A stretch of DNA of 64,000 nt from Tessaracoccus caeni (GTDB lineage: Bacteria > Actinomycetota > Actinomycetes > Propionibacteriales > Propionibacteriaceae), in NCBI RefSeq assembly GCF_029211185.1, contig NZ_JARGDO010000009.1:1-64000 (forward strand), read 5' to 3'. Position numbers and translations under genes: made by a program. This document shows positions 32,699 through 44,545 of this stretch, piece by piece (the stretch's first letter is position 1; each line of letters opens with the position of its first letter). The notes under the pieces are model-generated. The model made no database searches. It saw only the letters and a program-made list of their open reading frames with translations, and had not been told where the DNA came from.

Positions 32699-33325
32699 AT
32701 GGCAGCAACCATTCAGAACCTGGTCACCAGCGGCACCTTCTCGCTGGACGGCGGCACCTGGGACGTCGACAACAACGTCTGGATCGTCGGCGACGAGTCC
32801 GAAGTGATCGTGATCGATCCCGCGCATGATCCGGCGGCCATCGCCGAGGCGGTGGGGGACCGCAAGACCCTGGCCATCCTGCTCACCCACGGTCACGACG
32901 ACCACATCCGCGCCGCCCGCGAGACCGCTCGGCTGCTCGAGGCGCCGATCCGGCTCAACCCGGAGGACCGGATGCTGTGGGACGCGGTCTACGACGAGGC
33001 CCCCGACGGCGAGATCGCGGACGGAGACGTGTTCTCCGTCGCTGGTGTGGAGTTGCAGGCCCTGTACACCCCGGGTCATTCCCCGGGCTCGACCTGCTTC
33101 TACGCGCCGGCGCTGGGCACCGTCTTCAGCGGAGACACCCTGTTCAACGGCGGCCCGGGAGCCACCGGTCGCTCCTACAGCGACTTCCCGACCATCGTCG
33201 AGTCGATCCGGACCCGGTTGCTGACGCTGCCGTCCGAGACCGTCGTGCGTACCGGCCACGGCGACTCGACCGTGATCGGCGACGAGGCCCCGCACCTCCA
33301 GGAATGGATCGACCGAGGCCACTGA
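32699..33325 (+). CDS. MBL-fold metallohydrolase linked to mscR
   Basis: 208 aa from the ATG at 32699. Metal ligands: LTHGHDDHI (HxHxDH), H in TPGHSPGSTCFY, D in SGDTLF and H in TGHGDSTV. The fold matches glyoxalase-II-like hydrolases. Sitting 13 bp after mscR, it probably hydrolyses the S-formylmycothiol made by that enzyme. That reaction is inferred from gene order in actinobacteria. Confidence 0.87.
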   Translation: MAATIQNLVTSGTFSLDGGTWDVDNNVWIVGDESEVIVIDPAHDPAAIAEAVGDRKTLAILLTHGHDDHIRAARETARLLEAPIRLNPEDRMLWDAVYDEAPDGEIADGDVFSVAGVELQALYTPGHSPGSTCFYAPALGTVFSGDTLFNGGPGATGRSYSDFPTIVESIRTRLLTLPSETVVRTGHGDSTVIGDEAPHLQEWIDRGH

Positions 33326-33336
33326 CCGAGCTGTCC

Positions 33337-33411
33337 GATGACTAACGCACACTCGATGGGCTGACGAGGGGTAAATCCCTTTCTGGAGCCGTCGAGTGTG
33401 CGTTAGTCATC
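33337..33411. repeat. Hairpin repeat family A, copy 2
   Basis: Perfect 20-bp arms: GATGACTAACGCACACTCGA (33337-33356) and its complement (33392-33411). The stem differs from copy 1 (7761) at the four positions after GATGA, with matching changes on the opposite arm. The loop (CCCTTTCTGGAGCC) resembles the reverse complement of the copy 1 loop, so the two copies lie in opposite orientation. Confidence 0.88.
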
Positions 33412-33449
33412 TTTCCCCGTTGTCACGCCATCGGTCAGGATCCTAGTTA

Positions 33450-33466
33450 TTCTAGCTATACTAGAA
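33450..33466. promoter_or_regulatory. Operator and -10 box of the YtrA-type regulator
   Basis: TTCTAG-CTATA-CTAGAA is a perfect inverted repeat that covers the -10 box TATACT (33457-33462). The box ends 6 bases before the ATG at 33469, which predicts a leaderless message and self-repression. Confidence 0.7.
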
Positions 33467-33468
33467 AT

Positions 33469-33816
33469 ATGTTGTGGCATGTAGATCCCTCCTCCTCTGT
33501 GCCGTTGTTCGAGCAGCTCGCCTCCTCCGTGCGGCGGGCGATCATCGATGGCGACCTTCGTTCGGGTGAACGGCTGCCCTCCGCGAAGGAGGTGGCGGGC
33601 TCACTGGACGTGAACATGCACACGGTGCTGCGCGCCTATCAGGTGCTCCGCGATGAGGGGCTGGTGGATCTGCGTCGCGGGCGTGGAGCGGTTGTCGCGC
33701 ACAGCGATCCGGGTTTCGTCGCACTCGTCGAGCGGGTGGATCAGCTTCTCGCCGATGCCGCCCGGCTGGGCCTGAGCCCCAAAGAGGTCTCCGCGCTGAT
33801 CGAGGCCCGGCCGTGA
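33469..33816 (+). CDS. GntR-family regulator, YtrA subfamily
   Basis: 115 aa. Winged helix only (PLFEQLASSVRRAIIDGDLR, then LPSAKEVAGSLDVNMHTVLR), with a short helical tail instead of an effector domain, as in YtrA. These usually control the downstream membrane or ABC genes. Coupled to the next gene by GTGA. It probably senses envelope stress; the ligand is unknown. Confidence 0.9.
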   Translation: MLWHVDPSSSVPLFEQLASSVRRAIIDGDLRSGERLPSAKEVAGSLDVNMHTVLRAYQVLRDEGLVDLRRGRGAVVAHSDPGFVALVERVDQLLADAARLGLSPKEVSALIEARP

Positions 33817-34808
33817 GCGCCCCGGCCAAGGCGCCTCGTTTCGTGAAGTTGCTGCCGGTGGTGCTCATCGTCGCCTTCGCGACGATCTCCTCGCTGCTCA
33901 TCTGGCTGGCGCGCAACGACCTGCCGTCGCAGATCGCCGTCCACTGGGGTGCTGACGGTCGTCCCGATGGATTTGCGGGTTTCTGGGAGATGTTCATCAC
34001 GAACGCGGTGATGATGTTCGTGTTCCCGCTGCTGCTGTGGGGTCTCGGGCTGGCGGTGCGCCAGGAGCGGCCGATGGGCGCCATCGCCCCGGGATTGTCG
34101 GCGTTCCTCGGGGTTCTTTTCACGGGAAGCACCCTCGCTCAGCGCGACATGAACCCGGGCGAGGAAGCAGGCGTGACCGGGCTGATCTGGATCGGCGTGC
34201 TGGCCGGCCTTGCCGTCGGGCTCCTTCTTTGGTTTCTGCTGCGCCGCAAGCCAGATGACTATGCGGTAGCGTCCGGCGCGCCCGGCGCCGACGTCCCCAC
34301 GCTTCGCGTATCGCCCACCACCCGGGTGGCCTGGACGGGATATACGCGAGTCACCGGATGGATCTGGCTGTTCGCCGGCATCGCGCTGGCGCCGATGCTG
34401 GTGGTGAGCGCGGTCTTCGCCGTCAACCGCAGCTGGTCCGATGCGGCGCTGATGCTGCTCCTCGGTGTGGCCCTCAGCCTCTTCGTGCTCACCGCCTCCT
34501 ATGCTCGCGTCACGATCGATGTTCGGGGAGTCCGGGTCAGCGGAGCGGGCGTGATCAGATGGGTGAATGTGCCGCTCGCCAACATCCAAGCCGCAGAGGT
34601 GACCACCGTCGACCCGGTGGGTGACTTCGGGGGATACGGTCGCCGTGTCGCTCTCGGCGGCGAGCGCGAGGGGATGGTCACCTCGAAGGGCCAGGCGATC
34701 CTGATCGAGCGCGCCGACGAGCGCCCCATGGTGGTGACTATCGACGACGCCCGCCGCGCCGCAGCCACCCTCAACACCCTGCTCGTCAGGGACCGCCGAC
34801 GCGGATAG
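33813..34808 (+). CDS. DUF1648 membrane protein
   Basis: 331 aa. DUF1648 at the N-terminus (LPSQIAVHWGADGRPDGFAG), about six membrane segments and a C-terminal soluble part (residues about 230-331). GTG start at 33813. It shares a regulator with envelope-type functions; members of this family resemble SdpI-like immunity and cell-size proteins, but no specific activity can be claimed. Confidence 0.8.
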   Translation: MSAPAKAPRFVKLLPVVLIVAFATISSLLIWLARNDLPSQIAVHWGADGRPDGFAGFWEMFITNAVMMFVFPLLLWGLGLAVRQERPMGAIAPGLSAFLGVLFTGSTLAQRDMNPGEEAGVTGLIWIGVLAGLAVGLLLWFLLRRKPDDYAVASGAPGADVPTLRVSPTTRVAWTGYTRVTGWIWLFAGIALAPMLVVSAVFAVNRSWSDAALMLLLGVALSLFVLTASYARVTIDVRGVRVSGAGVIRWVNVPLANIQAAEVTTVDPVGDFGGYGRRVALGGEREGMVTSKGQAILIERADERPMVVTIDDARRAAATLNTLLVRDRRRG

Positions 34809-34815
34809 CCATCGG

Positions 34816-34829
34816 TATACTCAGAGTAT
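34816..34829. promoter_or_regulatory. Promoter and operator of the toxin-antitoxin pair
   Basis: -10 box TATACT (34816-34821) ends 6 bases before the ATG at 34828, so the message is probably leaderless. ATACTC-A-GAGTAT (34817-34829) is a palindrome covering the -10 box and the start codon, a fitting site for the ribbon-helix-helix antitoxin. Confidence 0.65.
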
Positions 34830-35049
34830 GACTGCCACGACGATCAAGGTTCCGTCGCACCTGCGTGACCGGCTGAAGGGTGATGCCGCTCAGTATGGGC
34901 GCACGATGGCCGAGCACATCGAGGCGCTGATGGACGAGGAGGCCCGTCGGCGCAGGCTCGTGACGCTCCGCGAGCAGATGGCTGCCAATCCGCCGGACGA
35001 CGATTATCGCCGCGAGGCCGAGGCCTGGCAGAGCGACCATTGGCGATGA
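34828..35049 (+). CDS. Antitoxin, ribbon-helix-helix type (MazE-like)
   Basis: 73 aa. The N-terminal strand and helices (TTIKVPSHLRDRLKGDAAQY) suit a ribbon-helix-helix DNA-binding domain, and the charged tail (DDDYRREAEAWQSDHWR) would wrap the toxin. Its stop overlaps the toxin start by 4 bases. It should neutralise the toxin and repress the operon through the palindrome at 34816-34829. Confidence 0.8.
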   Translation: MTATTIKVPSHLRDRLKGDAAQYGRTMAEHIEALMDEEARRRRLVTLREQMAANPPDDDYRREAEAWQSDHWR

Positions 35050-35378
35050 TCGTCCCGGGGCAGGTCTACTGGGTGAGGCCTGACGCCACGATCGGTCGCG
35101 AGCAGTCCGGACGGCGTCCTGCTGTGGTCGTCAGCGGTACCGGCTACCTGGAAGCGGTCACCACTTTGGTCTGGGTGGTTCCCGTGACGAGCGTCGACCG
35201 TCGTTGGGACAACCACGTCGAGTTGGCCGGCGCCACGGGGCTTGCGAAAGCGAGCTTTGCGATGACGGAGCAGTTGCGCGTCATTTCCCGCGAGCGTCTC
35301 GACGGACTGCTCGGCGCCGTCGACGATGCCACCTTGGAGCGGATTCGCAGTTGGATCCGCGACTTCCTCGTCGACTGA
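35046..35378 (+). CDS. mazF: Toxin, MazF/PemK-type endoribonuclease
   Basis: 110 aa from the ATG at 35046; the TTG at 35040 is less likely. The beta-barrel core shows GQVYWVRPDATIGREQSGRRP with the conserved G-x-E-x-x-x-x-R-P region, then VVPVTS and the TEQLRVIS strand that precedes the catalytic loop. It cleaves RNA to stop growth. Forms a type II pair with the preceding antitoxin. Confidence 0.88.
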   Translation: MIVPGQVYWVRPDATIGREQSGRRPAVVVSGTGYLEAVTTLVWVVPVTSVDRRWDNHVELAGATGLAKASFAMTEQLRVISRERLDGLLGAVDDATLERIRSWIRDFLVD

Positions 35379-35445
35379 TTTCCCCGTTCGGGAGCCCCGT
35401 TGGGCGCGCGAAACCGACGCCGGTCGGCAGTGACTCCCAGGCCGC

Positions 35446-36978
35446 TTATCGGTGGGTGAAGGCGAAGAAGTGGAACCGCCAGGGGGCAAGGTCGACGTAG
35501 AGGCCGTCCTGGGCTAGTTCGTCGCCGGAGCGCTCGAAGTGCTGGTCGTTGATCGGGTCGTCCAGCGACCAGTCCCGCCCGGCCCAGTCCCCGGTGAGGT
35601 GCACGCGAGCTTGGGCGCTTTCGGCCGTCAGGTTCGCGATGACCACATATGAACCCGCCTCGCCCCACCACTGCCAGGCGACCAGGTTGCGCTGGGAGTC
35701 GTTGTCAGGCCAGCCGCTCACCTCGGCGATCGACCAGGCCGCGTCGCGAAGGCCGGAATCGGCGATGGCGCCGAGCAGACGACGGTAGAACTCCTGGGTG
35801 TTCGGATCGGCCGGCTCGACCGGACCCCGGTTGAGAAAGACGGGGACGTGCGTACGCAGCCCGTCGAACTGTCCGTCGTGAAAGAGCCTGGCGCCGGGCA
35901 GCATCGACGTGACCACGGCCGCCACCCGCGCCCGGTCCGGGCCGAAGGCGGTGGTGGCGCGGGGCTCGTCATGATTCTCGACGAAGCGCAGCAGCTTGTC
36001 CTGGTAGCCGACGCCGGCCCGCAGGTGGGCGCGCGCGGCTTCGGCGTCGTCGTCGAGGAGATAGTCATAGAGCAGCTTGTCGTAGCAGTAATCGAAGCCC
36101 TGTTCCTGGAGCTGACGCTCCGTGTCCCAGTAGGCCTCGGCGATGAAGGTGAAGTCGGGTCGTTGCGCCTTCACGGCACCGATGATCTCCGGCCAGTACT
36201 CCTTGTCGGGGATGACCCCGGCGCGCTCGCCCCAGGTGCGGGCGAAGATGTCGGTGCACATCAGCATCGCCATGTCGCAGCGCACGCCGTCGCAGCGCTC
36301 TGCCATCATGCTCAGAATCTCGACGTGCGCCTCGCGGAGGGCGGGGGAGAAGCCGTTGACCTGGACGACGTCGGGCCAGGCCGGGAAGAACGGGTCGCGG
36401 CCGCGGGCGAAGATGCCGTCCGGGGTCTCGATGAACGACTCGGGATCGGCCAGCAGGTCGTGCTCGGTGCCTCGGATCAGCAGCTCGGGGCGCTCCGCCA
36501 GCCAGGCGTGATCGGGGGCGACGTGGTTGGGGATGAAGCCCAGCAGGAGCCCGAGGCCTCGGCGCGCCAGTTCCTCGCGGGCGACGGCCAGCGCCTCGTT
36601 GCCCCCGAATCGCTCGTCCACCACGTACTCGCGCACGCAATACGGTGAGCCGATGGCGTCCTCGTCGCGCAGGTCGGGCACCGCGTCGCGCATCGCCGCC
36701 ATGCGTCCGGGATCGGCGAGGGCCAGCTCCCGACCCAGCGCGCTGCGTTGCCCCACGCCCATCAGCCACACCGCGTCGATCCCCAGGCTCCCCAGCCGGT
36801 CCCAGGCGGAGGCGGGCACCTCGTCCAGCCGGAGCGGGCCTCGACCGTCTTCTGCGCCGAGGCGGCGCAGCCAGACGGCGGTGTTGATCTCAAAGATGGT
36901 GGGGCGTTTGGGCAACCTCACGGCGTTCCTCTCGGCGGCGGGCAGGGCTGTCCGATTCTCCCATTCGCCGGTGTCCAT
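35446..36978 (-). CDS. GH13 alpha-amylase family enzyme
   Basis: 510 aa from the ATG at 36978 (CGAGGGG upstream); the frame is open further left, but that stretch is the shadow of the next gene. Catalytic residues are D in CDGVRCDMAML, E in TFIAEAYWD and D in RFVENHDEPR, with FIPNHVAPDH as the first conserved region. The exact specificity (amylase, glucosidase or transferase) is open. No signal peptide, so it acts in the cytoplasm. It follows the Fes-like gene by 17 bases. Confidence 0.88.
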   Translation of the reverse strand: MDTGEWENRTALPAAERNAVRLPKRPTIFEINTAVWLRRLGAEDGRGPLRLDEVPASAWDRLGSLGIDAVWLMGVGQRSALGRELALADPGRMAAMRDAVPDLRDEDAIGSPYCVREYVVDERFGGNEALAVAREELARRGLGLLLGFIPNHVAPDHAWLAERPELLIRGTEHDLLADPESFIETPDGIFARGRDPFFPAWPDVVQVNGFSPALREAHVEILSMMAERCDGVRCDMAMLMCTDIFARTWGERAGVIPDKEYWPEIIGAVKAQRPDFTFIAEAYWDTERQLQEQGFDYCYDKLLYDYLLDDDAEAARAHLRAGVGYQDKLLRFVENHDEPRATTAFGPDRARVAAVVTSMLPGARLFHDGQFDGLRTHVPVFLNRGPVEPADPNTQEFYRRLLGAIADSGLRDAAWSIAEVSGWPDNDSQRNLVAWQWWGEAGSYVVIANLTAESAQARVHLTGDWAGRDWSLDDPINDQHFERSGDELAQDGLYVDLAPWRFHFFAFTHR

Positions 36979-36995
36979 CGGGCCCCTCGCCGTCG

Positions 36996-38264
36996 TTATC
37001 CGCTCCACCGGCAGAGCGCCCGGATCAGATTGGCTCGCCACACCGCCCAGTCGTGGCCGGCCTCGAATCCGTGGCAGGTGACGCTGCGCCCCGACGCGCT
37101 CAAGGTGGCGGCCAGGGTGCGCGCGTCGCTCAACATGTCGCCCTCGTAGGTGCCGGCGTGCAGCTCGATGGATCGCCAGGCGGGCTCCTTCAGGAGCGCC
37201 TCCGCGACGTCGAAGCGCCACAGCGATGCCGACTGGGCGATCGCGTGCTGCACCTGGCCTCCGGACAGGGCCACCGTCCACAACGAGGCGATGCCGCCGA
37301 GGCTCTGCCCTGAGACGAGCGTGGCCGCGCCGTCTGGGGCCACGTCCCAGCCCGAGCGGACGCGCGGCAGCAGCGCGTCGATGACGGTGTCGACCTGTCG
37401 ACCCGGCACCCCGAGTGCTTCGCGTCGGTGGTTCTGGTCGCCCGAATCGAGCATCGCGACGTGCAGCGGCGGGATCTGGCCCGCACCGATCATGGCGTCC
37501 AGGATCGAGGACAGCCCTAGCTTGCGCCACACCTGGCCGTCGTACAGAACTAGCAGGGGGGTCGCTGTGTCGCGGCCAGGGGAGTAGACCCACGCGCGCT
37601 CGTCGCCGGGAAGGGCGACCTCGTCGACGCGAGAGCCGACGGCCGGCTCGAGACCGCGCCAGAGTTCCGTTGGTGCGAGCGGGCCTGCAGCTACCGAGGA
37701 GGCCTCGCCCCGCGAGCCATGGACGATGTCGGCGCCGCGCGGGTCGATGACGCTGGCCCGCGTGGCGGCGCGGATCACCGGACGTCGACCGCTCGCGGCG
37801 CGCCACGGGGGCTCCTCGTCCTGGTGCCAGACGCTGATGCGATAGGAGGCGCGCAGCGAGGCGGGCATCCTGAGGCAGATGGTCCAGAGGTCGGATCCGG
37901 GCAGCCGGGCGAGTTCCATCCTGGCGACATCGCTGTGGTCGAAGACCGGGTTGGTCCACAGCATCACCGATCGCGCCTCGGGATCCTGGAACGTCCAGGT
38001 CCACAGCGTCGACTCGGGATCGCTGGGGTCGGGCTCGATGAAGGGGTTCGGTCGAGCCAGCGCCTCCCGCGCGCGCGCCTCGACGTCGACCGTGTCCGTC
38101 CACGAGGCCTCGAGCGACCCGACGATGCGGTCCACCGACGGCTCCCTGCGACGGGGCGTCGTCCGGAGCTCGGTGTGCCGGTTGCCCAGCCGGTCGCGCC
38201 ACACGTGCAGATCTCTGGAACCACCGGGATTGGGGACGGAGCCGATCACCTGGCCGCCCATCAT
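36996..38264 (-). CDS. Fes-like esterase (enterochelin-esterase fold)
   Basis: 422 aa. The N-terminal half (residues about 60-165) resembles the enterochelin-esterase N domain. The alpha/beta hydrolase half has the serine in LVSGQSLGGIAS, an acid probably in the following strands and H in FEAGHDWAVWR. Enzymes of this kind open ferric-catecholate siderophores after import, but no siderophore gene is close. Its partner is the GH13 gene, which argues for a carbohydrate or other ester. Starts at the ATG at 38264, with another three bases on. Confidence 0.83.
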   Translation of the reverse strand: MMGGQVIGSVPNPGGSRDLHVWRDRLGNRHTELRTTPRRREPSVDRIVGSLEASWTDTVDVEARAREALARPNPFIEPDPSDPESTLWTWTFQDPEARSVMLWTNPVFDHSDVARMELARLPGSDLWTICLRMPASLRASYRISVWHQDEEPPWRAASGRRPVIRAATRASVIDPRGADIVHGSRGEASSVAAGPLAPTELWRGLEPAVGSRVDEVALPGDERAWVYSPGRDTATPLLVLYDGQVWRKLGLSSILDAMIGAGQIPPLHVAMLDSGDQNHRREALGVPGRQVDTVIDALLPRVRSGWDVAPDGAATLVSGQSLGGIASLWTVALSGGQVQHAIAQSASLWRFDVAEALLKEPAWRSIELHAGTYEGDMLSDARTLAATLSASGRSVTCHGFEAGHDWAVWRANLIRALCRWSG

Positions 38265-38378
38265 TGCTCCGTGCGGGGGCCGAGCGGGACGAGCAGCTCG
38301 ATCGAGGCGCGCGTCGCGCGAGAGGTGTTGCTCATGACCTTAACCTTCACGCATCTGACGGGGTTCTGCCGTCGCTGC

Positions 38379-39064
<686 letters not shown>

Positions 39065-39068
<4 letters not shown>

Positions 39069-40174
39069 GCGTCGTCCTCCTCGTGCGCGCCGGGCAGCGA
39101 GACCGCCATCGTCAGGCCGCCGCCGGGGGTGTCCTCCGGGGTGATGGTGCCGTTCATCGCCTCGACGAAGCCCTTTGACAGCGCCAGGCCGAGGCCGAGC
39201 CCGGTGCTGTTATCGGTGTCGCCGAGGCGCTGGAAGGGCACGAAGATGTCGTCGCGGCGCTCGGCGGGGATGCCGGGGCCGTGGTCGACGATGCGGATCT
39301 CGACGCGCTGGCCGACCTCCGTCGTCACGATCTGCACGCCCGCCGGCGAGTAGCGTACGGCGTTGGCCAGCAGGTTCACCAGCACGCGCTGCAACAGCAC
39401 CGCGTCCGCCAGCGCTTGCGCCGCGCCGTGGCGCAGGTCCAGTGCCACCTCGCCGGGCCCGAGTTCGAGTTCGTCGAGGGCCGGCAGGATGACATCGGCG
39501 GGATCGACGGGGCTCGTCGAGATGGTCAGGACGCCCGCCTGGAGACGGCTCACATCGAGCAGGTCGGTGACCAGCGTCGACAGCGCGGCCAGGCTCTCGT
39601 CGGCCGTGGCCAGCAACTCCCTCCTGTCCTCGGGAGACAGCGCCTCGTCGGCCGCGCGCAGCCCGCCGACGGCGGCCGTGGCAGCAGCGAGGGGACGCCG
39701 GAGGTCGTGGCTGAGGGCGGAGAGCAGGGCGCCGCGCACCCGGTCGGAGGCCGCCATCGGCTCCAGCTCGTCGGCGGTGGCCCGGTAGAGCCGGGCGGAG
39801 CGGGCTTGGCGCTCTGCCCGATCGACGACGAAGCTCACCAGAGCGGCGATCGCGATGTGCAGCACCAACGCCGCGATGTGCAGCGGGTCGGCGATCATGA
39901 TCTGGAAGTGCGGCTGCAGGAAGAAGAAGTCGAGCGTCAGCCCGGAGATCACCGCGGCGAAGAGCGCGGGCCAGATCCCGCCCACCAGCGCGACGAGCAC
40001 CACCACCAGCTGAAAGCTCAGCACCTCGGTGGCGATCGACTCGGAGTTGTGGAGGGCCCTCAGCGGTGCGGCCAGTAGCGGCACGCCGACGATCGCCAGC
40101 GCGAACCCGGCGCGCACCCGTCCCCGGGGGAGGCTGCCCCGAAGGCGGGGCACTGGTTCGACGACGCGGTCCAC
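39065..40174 (-). CDS. Sensor histidine kinase, short KdpD-like
   Basis: 369 aa. Four membrane segments of the DUF4118 (KdpD membrane) type (residues about 20-120), then the dimerisation helix with H in LLSALSHDLRRPLAAA and the ATPase (VNLLANAVRYSP, DHGPGIP, GLGLGLALSKG). It lacks the N-terminal KdpD and universal-stress domains of full-length KdpD (about 890 aa). So it senses through the membrane part only. Coupled to kdpE by an ATGA overlap. Confidence 0.88.
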
Positions 40175-40211
40175 CGGAAAAGCCTACTCTCGACGGATAG
40201 GTGGCGTCCCG

Positions 40212-42188
<1,977 letters not shown>

Positions 42189-42271
42189 GTCTCCATGGAA
42201 CCGCCGTCAGCGGCCGGGGGCGGCCATCCTTACGGACTCCATACGGCCAGCGGGTCGAAACTAACGAAACG

Positions 42272-42694
42272 CTAACGACCCTGCCGGGGAATGGAGACGG
42301 GACTCCGTTCGCGATCGACCGCCACCAGGGATGGATCAGTGGGGTCGTAGAGCACGTGCACGATGTGGCCGGGCGAGAAACGGGAGACCAGTTCCTTCTC
42401 GACCCGGACGGGTACGACGATCTCCCACCTCATCGCCTCCGCGTCGATGGCGAGCGTGAGCTTCAGGGCGTTCTCGTCCTCGGAGCCACCGGACACCCGC
42501 CGCCACGCTACGACGCGCGCCTCGGCCCTGTCTCCCTTGTCGGCGAGCGAGGCCGCCAGGTCCTTCTCCTGCTCGAAGGGCTTGCCAGCCTGGGAGACGC
42601 CCACGACGAGGAACAGCACCAGGGTGCCCGCCACGACGAAGACCACGATCATCCCGATGATGGTCGCCGGGTGCATTTCCAGAAGGTGAGCCAT
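42272..42694 (-). CDS. Small membrane protein, DUF3592-like
   Basis: 140 aa from the ATG at 42694 (the long upstream extension is doubtful). One membrane segment (residues about 11-33, IIGMIVVFVVAGTLVLFLVV), then a beta-rich part with AEARVVAWRRVSGG and HIVHVLYDPTDPSLVAVD, the pattern of DUF3592 proteins (VxVxYDPxxP). It lies 83 bases before the permease gene and may share its message. Function unknown. Confidence 0.62.
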   Translation of the reverse strand: MAHLLEMHPATIIGMIVVFVVAGTLVLFLVVGVSQAGKPFEQEKDLAASLADKGDRAEARVVAWRRVSGGSEDENALKLTLAIDAEAMRWEIVVPVRVEKELVSRFSPGHIVHVLYDPTDPSLVAVDRERSPVSIPRQGR

Positions 42695-42852
42695 GGTGCG
42701 GCCGAGCCTAAGCAGCGGAAGCGGACGATCAGTGAATGCTGGATGACCATCCGGTGAACGGGTTCCCGGGCTGCTGCTGAGGATCTCGACGGGTGGGAAC
42801 GGTGTCTTCCGAATGGCGTTACAGGATGACGCCACTGCCTCTTGTGATAAAG

Positions 42853-42868
42853 GTAAACGGAGGTTTAC
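42853..42868. promoter_or_regulatory. Operator of the TetR regulator
   Basis: GTAAAC-GGAG-GTTTAC is a perfect inverted repeat that includes the ribosome site (GGAGG) of the TetR gene, 4 bases before its ATG. A bound repressor would block both transcription and initiation. Confidence 0.7.
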
Positions 42869-42872
42869 TATC

Positions 42873-43550
42873 ATGAACATGCGTTCACCGATACGCGTCG
42901 AGGATCTCTCCACCAAGGCGAGGATCCGGCATGCAGCGCTCCTGCGTTTCGCGCAGGAGGGCTTCGGTGCGAGCCTGCGGGCCGTCGGCCAGGATGCCGG
43001 AGTGAGCGCGGCGGCGATCGTCAAGCACTTCGGGTCCAAGGAGGGCCTGCGGGTCGCGTGTGACGAGCAGGTCTACGAGGAGATCAAGCTGGGCAAGTTC
43101 GCGGTGTTCTCTGCGCGGCGCGATCGCCCAGGCGTCGAGCCCGAGGACTTCGCCCGGATCCCCGAGTTCCGGCCGCTGGTCGTATACCTCCTGCGTCTCT
43201 ACCAGGAAGGCGGGGAGTCCGCGCGAAGGCTCCTCGACCACATGACCAGCGACATGGTCGAGTCGCTGCGCGAGGGCGTCGCCTCGGGGTTGTTCGTGCC
43301 GAGTGGTGACGACGAGCTGCGGGCCCGCTTCCTCGTCGGGGCGATGATGGGGAACCTGCTTCTCGCGCTGCACCACGCGGAGGGTGACGAGGCGCTCACG
43401 TCCGACGAGTTCTGGGAGCGCGTGCTGCGGCAGATCTTCCTGCCTGCAATGGAGCTCTATGCGGACGGACTCTTCAACGACCGCACCTTGCTCGACACCT
43501 ACCTGCTCTACATCTCGGATCCGCCGATGGAAGACGCGAATCACTCGTAG
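42873..43550 (+). CDS. TetR-family regulator
   Basis: 225 aa from the ATG at 42873. The N-terminal HTH reads [20 protein letters not shown], then [20 protein letters not shown]. The ligand domain is about residues 70-225. It controls the ABC genes that follow 35 bases downstream, probably in response to their substrate. The upstream palindrome (42853-42868) indicates self-repression. Confidence 0.9.
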   Translation: MNMRSPIRVEDLSTKARIRHAALLRFAQEGFGASLRAVGQDAGVSAAAIVKHFGSKEGLRVACDEQVYEEIKLGKFAVFSARRDRPGVEPEDFARIPEFRPLVVYLLRLYQEGGESARRLLDHMTSDMVESLREGVASGLFVPSGDDELRARFLVGAMMGNLLLALHHAEGDEALTSDEFWERVLRQIFLPAMELYADGLFNDRTLLDTYLLYISDPPMEDANHS

Positions 43551-43585
43551 TCACCGACCCTTCCATCGAACGAAAGAGAACACCC

Positions 43586-44545
43586 ATGTCATCCATAAAC
43601 CCGGGCGCGAGCATGCCCACGATCGAGATCTCCGGTCTCCGCAAGCACTTCGGCGACGTCACCGCGCTCGACGGCCTCGACCTGAAGGTCGAGCGCGGGG
43701 AAGTTCACGGCTTCCTCGGCCCGAATGGCGCCGGCAAGTCCACCACCATCCGCATTCTGCTGGGGCTGCTTCGCGCCGACGGTGGCGTCGCCCGGCTGTT
43801 CGGCGGCGATCCCTGGGCCGACGCGGTCGCCTTGCATCGCCGTCTCGCCTACGTGCCTGGCGATGTCGAACTCTGGCCCAACCTCACCGGGGGGCAGGCG
43901 ATCGATCTGCTCGGCCGGCTCCGGGGCAAGAGCGATCGGGCGCGACGCGACGAGCTCTGCGAGCGTTTCGATCTCGATCCCAGTAAGAAGGGCCGTACCT
44001 ACTCCAAGGGCAACCGGCAGAAGGTGGCGCTCATCGCCGCGCTGGCCAGCGACGTCGAGCTCTACCTCCTCGACGAGCCGACGGCGGGCCTGGATCCGCT
44101 GATCGAGACGGTCTTCCAGGCCTGCATCCGCGAGGTGGTGGATGAGGGGGCGACGGTGCTGTTGTCGAGCCATATCCTCGCCCAGGTCGAGGTGCTGGCT
44201 GACCGGATCTCGATCATCCGCAAGGGCGCCGTCGTCGAGTCGGGGACCCTTCACGAGATGCGCCACTTGACGCGCACGAGCTTCACTGTGCTCACTGAGC
44301 ATCCGGCCGGCATGCTCTCGGCCTTGCCCGGTGTGCATGACGTGAGGCGCGAGGGCCCCAGCCTCCACTTCGATGTCGATGACCCTTCCCTGCCCGCGGT
44401 GGTTCGCCATCTGGGCGAGATCGGCGTCCTCGGCTTGACGGCCACTCCGCCCACGTTGGAGCAACTCCTGCTTCGCCACTACGGCGACGAACTCGCGAGC
44501 AACGGTTCCGTGAACGGCGTCCGTGCCAAGAGGGCCGCACTATGA
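43586..44545 (+). CDS. ABC transporter ATPase (antibiotic-export type)
   Basis: 319 aa. Walker [10 protein letters not shown], the signature [16 protein letters not shown] (G variant), Walker [14 protein letters not shown] and the switch histidine in LLSSHIL. Lacks membrane segments. The C-terminal extension (residues about 230-319) is typical of ABC-2 drug export ATPases. It pairs with the next gene by an ATGA overlap. Confidence 0.92.
   Translation: MSSINPGASMPTIEISGLRKHFGDVTALDGLDLKVERGEVHGFLGPNGAGKSTTIRILLGLLRADGGVARLFGGDPWADAVALHRRLAYVPGDVELWPNLTGGQAIDLLGRLRGKSDRARRDELCERFDLDPSKKGRTYSKGNRQKVALIAALASDVELYLLDEPTAGLDPLIETVFQACIREVVDEGATVLLSSHILAQVEVLADRISIIRKGAVVESGTLHEMRHLTRTSFTVLTEHPAGMLSALPGVHDVRREGPSLHFDVDDPSLPAVVRHLGEIGVLGLTATPPTLEQLLLRHYGDELASNGSVNGVRAKRAAL

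Noticed and set aside
35446-38202. 918-codon single frame that could suggest a fusion of the esterase region and GH13
   Set aside because: The first 408 codons are antisense or out of frame to the true esterase, and the ATG at 36978 has a ribosome site. Two separate genes fit better.
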